Source of the DNA: Sphingomonas adhaesiva
GTDB taxonomy: Bacteria > Pseudomonadota > Alphaproteobacteria > Sphingomonadales > Sphingomonadaceae
Length of the DNA stretch: 64,000 nt
Assembly: GCF_002374855.1 (NCBI RefSeq)
Contig: NZ_NWVC01000001.1
Span: forward strand, 863,054-927,053
Direction: 5' to 3'
Positions 36,020 to 44,428 of the stretch are shown piece after piece. A program made the position numbers and the translations under genes. Every line of letters starts with the position of its first letter. The stretch's first letter is position 1. Under the pieces are notes generated by a model, which worked only from the letters and a program-made list of their open reading frames with translations, made no database searches and was not told where the DNA came from.

Positions 36020-36229
36020 CCGTCATGCCGGACTTGATCCGGCATCCACCCTTCCGCACACGCTGAACCGGCTGATCGCGGGAAACAGCGGCCGAAAGAC
36101 CGAGGAAGCGCGCCGCCCGCGCCCGCAGGCTCTGTCACCTCGGACCCGTTCCGGGGTCCACCGTTCCGCACACGCCGAGGTGTGCGGACTCGCGGCACGA
36201 TGGATGCCGGATCAAGTCCGGCATGACGG
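36020..36229. repeat. Perfect 29-base inverted repeat pair, with inner hairpins
   Basis: 36020-36048 and 36201-36229 are exact reverse complements (core ATGCCGGACTTGATCCGGC). They enclose about 150 bases with further repeats, including CCGCACAC/GTGTGCGG and a GGACCCGTTCCGGGGTCC palindrome. No gene is seen between the tandem TetR and AraC genes (35980-36273). Confidence 0.85.
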
Positions 36230-36273
36230 ACGGAATGTCACGACGGTGTCGAGGAGCTCGCCACGTCTTCCCC

Positions 36274-37125
36274 TCACACCGCCTCGCCCAGCGCGTCCAC
36301 CCGCCGCTGGATCGCCAGCTGGTTCATCGGCCCGCGCTGCCGCACGAAATCGCGCACGGAGCAGCCCAGGAACAGGTGGCTGTCGCGCAGGAAGTGCGAT
36401 CGGTCCCAGTAACCCGCCGCCTCCAGCGCCTCCGCACCGGATGCCGGGTCGATCAGGATCGCCGACAGCGCGCGCAGGAACCGGTTGCGGCGCAGCAGCA
36501 CCTTGGGCGTGAAGCCGAACGTCGCGCGGGTCAGCGTCGTCAGCGCGCGCGGCGTCGTCTCCAGCGCCTCGGCCACCGCCTCGATCCGCGTCGTCGCGGG
36601 ATCGTCCAGCAATCGCGTCAGCAGCGCGACGCGCGGGTCGGCGGGCGGGCGGCGCTGCAACCGCGTTTCCAGCCACGCCGCGAACGCCGCGACCGGGGTG
36701 TCGCCCGCCGCCTCCGCCGCCGCCAGCGCATCGCGCAGCGCCTCGCCCCCGCCGTCCAGCATCGCCAGCGGCACGACCCGGTTGGCATGGCGCGACAGGT
36801 CGCCGCCGAACAATTGCGCCCAGCCCGCGGGGCGCAGGCCGACGCCGATCAGCGTCCCGCTGCCCTCCACCGCCACCTGCCCCGCCTGGCTGGTCGGCCC
36901 CATGAACGCCAGGTCCGGGACATTGTCGAACACGCGATTGCCGATGCGCTTCGACCAGCGCGCCCCATCGTGCAGCGCGATGCGGATCGTCGCCGGGCTG
37001 GGCAGCAGGATGTCGCGATAGCCGCCCGGCACGTCGGGCACGCGAAACCGGTGGAAGGCGGTGATGTAACCCGTCAGGCCCGCCGGCGGCGCCCAATAGC
37101 CGACCGGCCCGTGTTGATCGTCCAT
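36274..37125 (-). CDS. AraC family transcriptional regulator
   Basis: 283-residue regulator. The N-terminal domain (about 1-150) is of the DUF6597 type, starting PVGYWAPPAGLTGYITAFHRF. The C-terminal AraC DNA-binding domain (about 175-270) has two HTH motifs, the second with AAGYWDRSHFLRDSHLFLGC. This N-terminal type is common in regulators with unidentified effectors. It may control the downstream MFS gene or an unlinked target; no operator can be assigned. Confidence 0.87.
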   Translation of the reverse strand: MDDQHGPVGYWAPPAGLTGYITAFHRFRVPDVPGGYRDILLPSPATIRIALHDGARWSKRIGNRVFDNVPDLAFMGPTSQAGQVAVEGSGTLIGVGLRPAGWAQLFGGDLSRHANRVVPLAMLDGGGEALRDALAAAEAAGDTPVAAFAAWLETRLQRRPPADPRVALLTRLLDDPATTRIEAVAEALETTPRALTTLTRATFGFTPKVLLRRNRFLRALSAILIDPASGAEALEAAGYWDRSHFLRDSHLFLGCSVRDFVRQRGPMNQLAIQRRVDALGEAV

Positions 37126-37219
37126 CCCCTGCCCTTCCCCCCAGAAGGCGTTATCATGCCGCTCTCATACGTGGGACGGGCCGGGGGGCAAGCGATTGTT
37201 CCAAAACGGAACGATTTCC

Positions 37220-38518
37220 TCAGTCCGCCGCGCGCCGCATCAGCACGCCGGCGCGCCAGTACAGGAAGATCGGCACCGGGGTCATCATCGCCACCGCCAG
37301 CATCGCATAGCGCAGCGACTGGTCGCCCAGCGCCGGCTGCATCAGGTCGCTCAGCCGCCCGACCGCCAGCGGCCCCAGCCCCAGCCCGATCAGGTTGACC
37401 ATCAGCAGCGTCAGCGCCGCCCACATCGCGCGCAGCCGCAGCGGCGCCAGATGCTGGATCAGCGCATAGGTCGGCCCCAGATAGACGCCCGCGAACAGCA
37501 GCGACACGAAATAGGCGCCCAGCGCGACCGGCACGGAATCGAAGAAGTAGAAGGATACGGCGAACGGGAACGCGATCGTCTTCATCGCCGCGATCACCCA
37601 CGCCTGCGCATGCAGGCCGTAGCGTTTCGCCATCCGGTCGGCGATCGCCCCGCCCAGCAGCGCGCTCGCCCCGCCGACCAGCGCGGCGGGCAGTGCGATG
37701 TAATTGGCGACGGTCAGCATCGACATGCCCATTGACCGCTGCATGTAGCTCGGCCCCCAGCCGGTCAGCGCATAGCCGACCAGCGACGTCAGCGTCATGC
37801 CCGCCACCAGATGCACCGCCGCGGGATTGTGCAGCATCGCCAGAAAGCCGCGCCACATGCTCGGCAGCGGCTCGGTCTCCTCCTCCGCGACGCGCTGCAC
37901 GTCGGACAGGCCGCGGCGCGGCTCGGCGACGAACAATCGCACGATCAGCGCCAGCACGATGCCCGGGATGCCGACCACCAGCATCGCCGCGCGCCAGCCA
38001 TAGGCATGCGCGACATTCCCGCCGATCATGATCCCCAGCCCCCCGCCCAGCAGGACGCCCAGCGAATAGATCGCCATCGCGCTCGCGCGCTTTTCGGGGG
38101 GATACAGGTCCGCGATGATCGACTGGCTCGGCGGCCCCGCCCCCGCCTCGCCCACGCCCACGCCGACACGCGCCAGCAGCAGCTGGGTGAAATTCTGCGC
38201 GACGCCGCACAATGCGGTCATCACGCTCCACACCGCCAGACTGGCGGCGATGATGTTGCGCCGGCTGGTCCGGTCCGCCAGCCGCGCGATCGGAATGCCC
38301 AGCGTGGCGTAGAAGATCGCGAACACCAGCCCGGACAGCAGCCCCAGCTGCGTATCGCTCAGCGACAGGTCGCGCTTGATCGGCTCCAGCAGGATCGCCA
38401 GGATCTGCCGGTCCATGAAGCTGAAGAAATAGGTCAGCGTCAGCAGCGCCAGCGTGATCCAGCGGCGCTTGAGGACCAGGGTCTCGTCGATTTCCCGGCG
38501 CTGCGTGATCGGGGCCAT
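37220..38518 (-). CDS. MFS transporter, spinster-like
   Basis: 432-residue major facilitator with twelve predicted transmembrane segments. The N-terminal FFSFMDRQILAILLEPIKRD, then GLLSGLVFAIFYATLGIPIARLADR, is characteristic of the spinster-like group frequent in sphingomonads. RVGVGVGEAGAGPPSQSI carries the conserved motif in TM4-5. The substrate may be an organic acid or steroid-like compound, but this is not determined. It follows the TonB-dependent receptor gene on the same strand, which fits a joint uptake route across both membranes. Confidence 0.9.
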   Translation of the reverse strand: MAPITQRREIDETLVLKRRWITLALLTLTYFFSFMDRQILAILLEPIKRDLSLSDTQLGLLSGLVFAIFYATLGIPIARLADRTSRRNIIAASLAVWSVMTALCGVAQNFTQLLLARVGVGVGEAGAGPPSQSIIADLYPPEKRASAMAIYSLGVLLGGGLGIMIGGNVAHAYGWRAAMLVVGIPGIVLALIVRLFVAEPRRGLSDVQRVAEEETEPLPSMWRGFLAMLHNPAAVHLVAGMTLTSLVGYALTGWGPSYMQRSMGMSMLTVANYIALPAALVGGASALLGGAIADRMAKRYGLHAQAWVIAAMKTIAFPFAVSFYFFDSVPVALGAYFVSLLFAGVYLGPTYALIQHLAPLRLRAMWAALTLLMVNLIGLGLGPLAVGRLSDLMQPALGDQSLRYAMLAVAMMTPVPIFLYWRAGVLMRRAAD

Positions 38519-38674
38519 CCGCCTCTCCTCGTTCGTGTCTTCTGTCGGACGAGGCTAGCCGTTGCGACCCGGCACGGCGACAGGATGCGACATCAAAAAC
38601 ATTTCGTTACAATGATATGCCGGCGGGACCGGCGACGGCATCGCAACGATGCCGCCGCCTGTCCGCCGGCCCGG

Positions 38675-41491
38675 TCAGAACCGCCCGCGCAGCGTCACGC
38701 CATAGGTTCGCGGCTCGGCCAGGAAGTTCGAGAAGATCTGCCGCCCGCCCGGATATTGCGGGTCCTGGAATGCGGCGGTGTTGGCGCCTTCCTGGAACGG
38801 CGAGTTGAACGCGACCTGCGCATAATCCTTGTTGAAGACGTTCTGCGCCCAGAATTCCACCGCCCATTTCTGGCTCGGCCCGCGCAGGCCGACACGCGCG
38901 TTGACCAGCGCGAAGCCGTCCTGAACCTTCTGCGGGAACAGGTCCGACCCGGTGTTATAATCGCCGGTCAGGCGGGTATCGACGTAGAACAGCGCCGACA
39001 GGCCGCTGCTGCCGATATCCGGGGTAAACGCGACCGACCCCGTCACCGTGATCGGCGCGGCCAGCGACAGTTGCTGCCCCGGCAGCTTGCGCAGCGCCTG
39101 GTTCAGCGGCGCGCCGCTGGCCCGGCCGACCAGCTGGTCGCGGAACTTGGTGTCGGCATAGGTCAGGCCGGCGGTGACGCGGAAATCGCGGATCGGGACC
39201 AGCGTCGCTTCCAGCTCGACGCCCTGCGACCGCACGCCATAGCCGACGTCGCCGCTCGGGCACGCGCCGGTGGTCGCCGCGGCGGCATTGTAGTTCGGCG
39301 CCGCGGTGAACTTGCTCTGGTCGCGATCGCCGCCGCCCAGGCTCGACGAACAGCCGTTGACGTTCTCGACGATGAAGACCGTGCCGTCGAAGGTGTTGAG
39401 CTGGAAATTGCTGAAATCCTGCCGGAACGCCGCCGCCGACAGGCTGAACGGGCCGGTCGCGTACTTGAAGCCGATTTCGAACGCGTTCACGGTCTCGGCA
39501 TCGAACTGCAGATTGCGCGCCAGCGCCTGCGCGCCCGCCTGCGCGCTGCCCCCGCCGAAGCTGGCGAAGGGCAGCGTCGGCGCCTTCAGCGCCGAACGGT
39601 CGAAGTTGAAGCCGCCGGCCTTGTACCCGCGCGAATAGCTGCCGTAGACGAGCAGGTCGTCGATCGGCTTCCACGACGCCACCGCGGTGCCGGTGAATTC
39701 ATCCTCGCTGCGTTCGTCGGCGATGCTGACGCCGTTCAGCTCCGCGGTCGAATTGCCCTGGCACGACAGGCCGATGATACCGCCGGCCACCGCCGCCAGC
39801 GCGGCGTTGCCCAGGAACGGCGTCAGCGCGGCCTGGTTCTGCGTGCAGGCGACGTTGTCGTTGCCGAACGTCGCGGAAAAGCGCTTCTTCTCCTTGGTGT
39901 AGCGCAGGCCCAGCGTCAGGTCGACAGTGTCGGTGATGTGGACGATGTTGTGCGTGAACGCCGCGAAGCTGGTGGTGTTCTGGTTATAGCGGTCGATGGT
40001 CGAGCCGCGATCGTTCAGCCCGTCGAGCCGCAGCAGCGAGGCGAGCAGCGGCGCGCCCGCCGCGCCGAACGCGCCGGAGAACGCCGCCTGGCTGGCGACG
40101 CAGCCCGCCGCCGCAGGGTTGTACAGCGCCGCAAGGCCACCGCCCGAGATCAGGCGGCAGGTCGCGAAGCGTCCGTACTGGCTGCCGAAGCGCAGGTTGC
40201 TGCGCCCGCGATACTTCTCGTCCATGTAGAAGCCGCCGACCAGCCAGTCGAGCTTGTCGCCGAACGCGCTGCCGTTCAGCCGCAGCTCCTGCGTGAAGGT
40301 GCGGAACTGGCGGCGGTTATTGCCGTCGTTGGCGTTGTAGAGGATGTCGACGGTGCCGTAGTCGACGTCACCGGCCTGGGTGTTGTAATAGTCGCGATAG
40401 GCGGTGATCGACGTCAGCTTGGCGCCGCCGAAATCCCAGTCGAGCTGCCCCGACACGCCCCAATCCTCCATCTTGCCGCCATAGCTGCGGCCCGGCGTGA
40501 CGGAGACGTCGCGGCTGTAATTCTGGTTGAACGCGCCCAGATTCTGGCCCAGGTCGCGCAGCACGTTGATGATGTTGTTGCCGTTGCTTCCCGCCGCGAC
40601 GCCGGCATTGACCGAGGCGACCGGCGTGGTCAGGTTGCCGATGAATTCGTTCATCGTCGGGCTGACATAGGTCGCCGCGCAGCAGCTTTCGTCGCGCTTC
40701 GTATAATCGCCGATCAGGCGGAAGCTGATCGCGTCGCTGGGTTCGAAGACCAGCTGCGCCCGGCCGAAGAAACGGTCGCGGTCGTTGATCGTCGTCTTGT
40801 TGGCCGGATCGTTGTAGAAGCCGTCGCGCTTCACATAGACGCCGTCGAGCCGGAAGGCGAGGTTCTCGCTGATCGGGCCGGTCACGCCGGCGGCCAGCCG
40901 CCAGAAATCGAAATTGCCGTAGGTCACCTCGGCATTGCCGCCGAAGGTGAAGCTCGGCCGCTTGCTGACGACGGAGATCAGGCCGGCGGACGAATTGCGG
41001 CCACCCAGCGTGCCCTGCGGACCGCGCAGCACCTCGACCCGGTCGATCTCGCCCAGTTCGTTGAGGCCGATGCCCGCGCGCGAGCGATAGACGCCGTCGA
41101 TCAGCACCACGACCGAGCTTTCAAGCCCGGGATTGTCGCCGACCGTACCGATACCGCGGATGCGCGGCGAACCGTTCGCTTCGGACCCCGTGGAGGTCAC
41201 CAGCAGCGACGGCGCCAGCTGGTTGAGCTGGCGGATGTCATTGGCGCCGGACAGCGCCAGGCTCTCGGCGTTCACCGCGGAAATCGCCACCGGCACGTCG
41301 GCCAGCGCCTGCGCGCGCCCCTGCGCGGTCACGACGATGTCGGCGGTGTTGAGGTCCTGCGCCCCGGTCGTCGTCTGGTCGGCGGGCGCGGCCTGTCCGG
41401 CGGTGGCATCGGTGGTCGCCTGGGCAGCCGCCATGGGCGCCACGAAACAGGCGGCCGCGCACGCGGCCAGCAGCGTGTACCTCGTCATCAT
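38675..41491 (-). CDS. TonB-dependent outer-membrane receptor
   Basis: 938-residue outer-membrane receptor. It has a signal peptide (TRYTLLAACAAACFVAPMAAAQ), a TonB box-like segment NTADIVVTAQ at about 48-57, and the plug domain with VEVLRGPQGTLGGRNSSAG at about residue 150. The remaining residues form the 22-strand barrel, ending YGVTLRGRF with a terminal Phe for BAM recognition. Cysteine pairs appear in extracellular loops. Large receptors of this type in sphingomonads often import oligosaccharides or hydrophobic acids; the ligand is unknown. A shared 14-bp motif lies 38 bases upstream, linking it to the acyl-CoA genes. Confidence 0.94.
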   Translation of the reverse strand: MMTRYTLLAACAAACFVAPMAAAQATTDATAGQAAPADQTTTGAQDLNTADIVVTAQGRAQALADVPVAISAVNAESLALSGANDIRQLNQLAPSLLVTSTGSEANGSPRIRGIGTVGDNPGLESSVVVLIDGVYRSRAGIGLNELGEIDRVEVLRGPQGTLGGRNSSAGLISVVSKRPSFTFGGNAEVTYGNFDFWRLAAGVTGPISENLAFRLDGVYVKRDGFYNDPANKTTINDRDRFFGRAQLVFEPSDAISFRLIGDYTKRDESCCAATYVSPTMNEFIGNLTTPVASVNAGVAAGSNGNNIINVLRDLGQNLGAFNQNYSRDVSVTPGRSYGGKMEDWGVSGQLDWDFGGAKLTSITAYRDYYNTQAGDVDYGTVDILYNANDGNNRRQFRTFTQELRLNGSAFGDKLDWLVGGFYMDEKYRGRSNLRFGSQYGRFATCRLISGGGLAALYNPAAAGCVASQAAFSGAFGAAGAPLLASLLRLDGLNDRGSTIDRYNQNTTSFAAFTHNIVHITDTVDLTLGLRYTKEKKRFSATFGNDNVACTQNQAALTPFLGNAALAAVAGGIIGLSCQGNSTAELNGVSIADERSEDEFTGTAVASWKPIDDLLVYGSYSRGYKAGGFNFDRSALKAPTLPFASFGGGSAQAGAQALARNLQFDAETVNAFEIGFKYATGPFSLSAAAFRQDFSNFQLNTFDGTVFIVENVNGCSSSLGGGDRDQSKFTAAPNYNAAAATTGACPSGDVGYGVRSQGVELEATLVPIRDFRVTAGLTYADTKFRDQLVGRASGAPLNQALRKLPGQQLSLAAPITVTGSVAFTPDIGSSGLSALFYVDTRLTGDYNTGSDLFPQKVQDGFALVNARVGLRGPSQKWAVEFWAQNVFNKDYAQVAFNSPFQEGANTAAFQDPQYPGGRQIFSNFLAEPRTYGVTLRGRF

Positions 41492-41528
41492 CTCTCTCCC
41501 GTCGCGGTCGTCGCATCTGCCTGACGAT

Positions 41529-41542
41529 CGTACCGCGTCTTC
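41529..41542 (-). promoter_or_regulatory. Shared catabolic-promoter motif, site E
   Basis: On the minus strand GAAGACGCGGTACG, 38 bases before the TonB receptor start. It has the same distance and orientation to its gene as site D. Confidence 0.4.
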
Positions 41543-41626
41543 GATTGGAGCGATTCGGAGAGTGAATTACAAGTGAAAAATGGCGTTATATTACCGATGC
41601 GGACCAACCGATGCTTCTATGTCGCA

Positions 41627-41671
41627 CTCCAAACGAAAACGGGCGCGCGGCCTGCCGATGGCCGCGCGCCC
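41627..41671 (-). terminator. Rho-independent terminator of the dehydrogenase pair
   Basis: GGGCGCGCGGCC (41641-41652) and GGCCGCGCGCCC (41660-41671), a perfect 12-bp stem with seven-base loop. On the minus strand it is followed by GTTTTCGTTTGG, a T-rich tail. This ends the transcript of the two dehydrogenase genes before the TonB receptor promoter. Confidence 0.75.
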
Positions 41672-41684
41672 GATCGCACATCGT

Positions 41685-41709
41685 CCGCCGCGTCGACGTG
41701 ACGCGGCGG
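41685..41709. repeat. Second hairpin near the dehydrogenase stop
   Basis: CCGCCGCGTC and GACGCGGCGG, perfect 10-bp arms with a five-base loop, 18 bases past the stop of the small dehydrogenase gene. It may stabilise the mRNA end or back up the terminator at 41627-41671. Confidence 0.5.
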
Positions 41710-41726
41710 CCCAGCGCGGCGCCCCG

Positions 41727-42794
41727 TCAATAGCCGTTCAGCCGCCCGAAGCGGTCGCGGTGGAACGCACTGTTTCCCCACAATACTTCCAGTACCGCCG
41801 CACGCTTCAGGTACAGGCCGGCGTCATATTCGTCGGTCATGCCCACGCCGCCGTGCAACTGCACCATCTCGCGGCTGACCAGCTTCAGCGTCTCGCCCGC
41901 GGTCGCCTTCGCCAGGCTGACCGCCTGGTCGACGTCGCTGCGCCCCGCGTCGATCGCCTCCAGCGCGCCCTCGACCGCCGACCGCATCAGCTGCAATTCG
42001 GTGAACTGCTTGGCCATGCGATGCTGGAGCGCCTGGAACGTCGACAGCACCTGCCCGAACTGCACGCGCTGCTTCAGGTAATCGTTGGTCTGCTGGAACG
42101 CGGCCTCCGCCATCCCCAGCATCTCGGCACAGGTCACCGCCGCCGCGCGGTCGACCACCGCCGCGGTCAGCTCCGGCCCGCCCAGCTTCTCCGCCGGGGC
42201 ATTGTCGAACGCGACATGCGCATGGCTGCGCTCGTCGGCCATGTGGCGGTGGCTGACGGTCACGCCCTCGCCCTTCTCGACCAGGTACAGCCCGTCCTGC
42301 GCCGCCACCACGAACATGTCCGCGCCATCGCCCTCGGCGACGAACGGCTTGGCGCCGGTCAGCCGCCCGCCGACGACGGTCGTGCCCGATACCGCGCCGT
42401 CATGGACCGGCCCTTCGTCCACCGCCAGCGTCGCGATCTTCTCGCCCGATGCCAGCTGCGGCAGCCACGTCTGCCTGGCGGTGTCGGACGATCCCATCAC
42501 GATCGCGCTTGCCGCCACCGCGGTCGATGCCAGCGGCGATGCGGTCAGGTTGCGGCCCAGCTGCTCCACCACCAGCCCCAGCGACAGGTAACCGAACGCC
42601 GACCCGCCGAATTCCTCCGGGATCACCACGCCCGCCCAGCCCATCTGGCCGATCGCGCCCCAGGCGTCGCGGTCGAACCGCTCGGCCGGCGCCGCGGCGC
42701 GCATCTTGCGGAACGCACCGACCGGGCCTTCATTGTCGGCCCATTCGCGCGCCATGTCGCGCAGCATCACCTGTTCGTCGTTGAGTACCGCCAC
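41727..42794 (-). CDS. Acyl-CoA dehydrogenase, small subunit type
   Basis: 355-residue acyl-CoA dehydrogenase family protein, second of a pair with the gene at 42927. It starts MAVLNDEQVMLRDMAREWAD and carries QLHGGVGMTDEYDAGLYLKR near the end, as in short partners of heteromeric dehydrogenases. The FAD-contacting loop is weakly conserved. It resembles the small protein at 25394-26521 in length and in the LNDEQ...MTDEYD landmarks, so the two pairs may be related by duplication. A strong hairpin lies in the gap before it. Confidence 0.87.
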   Translation of the reverse strand: MAVLNDEQVMLRDMAREWADNEGPVGAFRKMRAAAPAERFDRDAWGAIGQMGWAGVVIPEEFGGSAFGYLSLGLVVEQLGRNLTASPLASTAVAASAIVMGSSDTARQTWLPQLASGEKIATLAVDEGPVHDGAVSGTTVVGGRLTGAKPFVAEGDGADMFVVAAQDGLYLVEKGEGVTVSHRHMADERSHAHVAFDNAPAEKLGGPELTAAVVDRAAAVTCAEMLGMAEAAFQQTNDYLKQRVQFGQVLSTFQALQHRMAKQFTELQLMRSAVEGALEAIDAGRSDVDQAVSLAKATAGETLKLVSREMVQLHGGVGMTDEYDAGLYLKRAAVLEVLWGNSAFHRDRFGRLNGY

Positions 42795-42830
42795 TGCCGT
42801 CTCTCCCTGTCCGTCCGGGATAACCGGGGA

Positions 42831-42857
42831 GGGGGCGCCTCTTGGCGGGCGCCCCCC
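42831..42857. repeat. Strong hairpin between the paired dehydrogenase genes
   Basis: GGGGGCGCC and GGCGCCCCC with an eight-base loop, in the 132-base gap between the large and small dehydrogenase genes. It could attenuate or protect the transcript and thereby set the ratio of the two subunits. Confidence 0.5.
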
Positions 42858-42926
42858 TCTACCCGGCCCTCTCCTGACGCGGCGATCGTCCGCCGCCGCG
42901 CCTAGCCGATATTACCGCCGCACCGC

Positions 42927-44147
42927 TTACTGGTGGTCGAGCATCCCCAGGATGCGCTTGGCGATGACGTTGTTCTGGATCTCGGTCGAACCGCCGTAGA
43001 TCGACACCGCCTTGCCCCACAGCCAGCTGCGGGTCTGCGCCAGTTCGTCCTCGCTGAAGCCTTCGCCGTCCCAGCCCAGGCCCTGCATCCCCATGATCTC
43101 GATGTTCAGCTCGGCCCGGTCCTGGGTGATGCGCGCGCCGACGTTCTTCATGATGCTGGTCGCCGCCGACGGCCCGGCATTGCCCTTGGCCTCCAGCGCG
43201 GCACGCCGCAGCGTCAGCGCGAAGGCGCGCTGGTCCATCTCATGCTTGATGATGCGGGTGCGCAGGTCGGCATCGCCGATCCGCCCCTCGCCGTCCGCAC
43301 CGCGATACTTCTTGGCGATCTCCGGCACGCTCTTGCCCGCGTTCATCCGGCTCGCCGAACCGCTGCCGCCCGACAGCGAGCTGCGCTCATGCTGCAACAG
43401 GCGGGTGCCGATTTCCCAGCCCTGCCCTTCACGCCCGACCAGATTGCCCTTGGGCACCTTCACGTTGGTGAAGAACGTCTCGCAGAACGGCGACTGCCCG
43501 CTGATGAGGCGGATCGGCCGCGTCTCGACGCCCTCGGCATCCATGTCGATCAGCAGGAAGCTGATGCCGGCATGTTTCTGCGACTTGTCGGTGCGCACCA
43601 GCGCGAAGCACTTGTCGGCCCATTGCCCGCCCGACGTCCACGTCTTCTGCCCGTTGACGACGTAATGGTCGCCCCGATCCTCAGCAAAGGTCTGGAGGCT
43701 GGCCAGGTCCGACCCCGCGCCCGGCTCCGAATAGCCCTGGCACCAGCGCACCTCGCCGCGCACGATGCCGGGGATGTGCGCCTGCTTCTGCTCCTCGGTG
43801 CCATATTCCAGCAGCGTCGGGCCGAACATCATCACACCCATGCCGCCGATCGGGTTCCACGCACCGGCGCGCGCCATCTCGTCCTGCAACACGCGCGCCT
43901 CGGCCCGCGACAGCCCGCCGCCGCCATATTCCTTCGGCCAGGTCGGCACGCCCCAGCCCTTGGCGCCCATCGCCTCGCGCCACGCCTTCTGCTCGGGCGT
44001 CTCCTCGGTCGGCCCCTCGACCGCCGACATGGAATTATCATGCCCTTTCAGCGACGGGGGGAAGTTCGCCTCCAGCCAGCTGCGCACTTCCTGACGGAAG
44101 CCGTCGAGCGCGTCGGCGGGGCGGTCCAGTTCGGGGGCGGTGGCCAT
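42927..44147 (-). CDS. Acyl-CoA dehydrogenase, large subunit type
   Basis: 406-residue acyl-CoA dehydrogenase from ATG 44147 (after GGAGAA). It shows WCQGYSEPGAGSDLASLQTF, VNGQKTWTSGGQWADKCF and the C-terminal SIYGGSTEIQNNVIAKRILG. The last motif has Tyr where the 24056 protein has Glu (SIEGGTSEVQ), so if active the base must come from elsewhere, as in enzymes using a Glu on another helix. It forms a tandem with the short dehydrogenase downstream. A shared 14-bp motif lies 41 bases upstream. Confidence 0.9.
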   Translation of the reverse strand: MATAPELDRPADALDGFRQEVRSWLEANFPPSLKGHDNSMSAVEGPTEETPEQKAWREAMGAKGWGVPTWPKEYGGGGLSRAEARVLQDEMARAGAWNPIGGMGVMMFGPTLLEYGTEEQKQAHIPGIVRGEVRWCQGYSEPGAGSDLASLQTFAEDRGDHYVVNGQKTWTSGGQWADKCFALVRTDKSQKHAGISFLLIDMDAEGVETRPIRLISGQSPFCETFFTNVKVPKGNLVGREGQGWEIGTRLLQHERSSLSGGSGSASRMNAGKSVPEIAKKYRGADGEGRIGDADLRTRIIKHEMDQRAFALTLRRAALEAKGNAGPSAATSIMKNVGARITQDRAELNIEIMGMQGLGWDGEGFSEDELAQTRSWLWGKAVSIYGGSTEIQNNVIAKRILGMLDHQ

Positions 44148-44187
44148 GACATCATTCTCCGCGTGATCGCATTGGGTTCCCGATTCT

Positions 44188-44201
44188 GAAGATCGGGTAT
44201 G
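44188..44201 (+). promoter_or_regulatory. Shared catabolic-promoter motif, site B
   Basis: GAAGATCGGGTATG between the divergent dehydrogenase and MFS genes, within CCCGAT-N7-ATCGGG. This is the best-conserved copy and lies 41 bases before the dehydrogenase start. Confidence 0.45.
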
Positions 44202-44428
44202 CTCGCCACCCATGGCACGTTTGCCGCGCGATGCAAAGCGCGAAGCGAAGGCGGCGGCAAGAGGCGCGTCACGCACAGCGCTCGAAACGCCGCGGCAGGC
44301 GCGTTTCGGCGGCCAAGACCTCTTCCGGTCACGCGCATCACCCCCCGCCGACCGCTCCCCACCGCGCGCAAACGGTGTCGCGGGGGCCGTTTTGGGGCTA
44401 CCGTCCGCGGCAAAACAGGGGAATCGGG

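Noticed and set aside
38519..38560. A sixth copy of the shared promoter motif upstream of the MFS gene (CAGAAGACACGAACG on the minus strand)
   Set aside because: Only about half of the positions match the consensus, so it is not counted among the sites.
37811..41524. A 1,237-codon open plus-strand frame opposite the MFS and TonB receptor genes
   Set aside because: Arg/Gln/His-rich translation with no recognisable domain; antisense to two clear membrane-protein genes.
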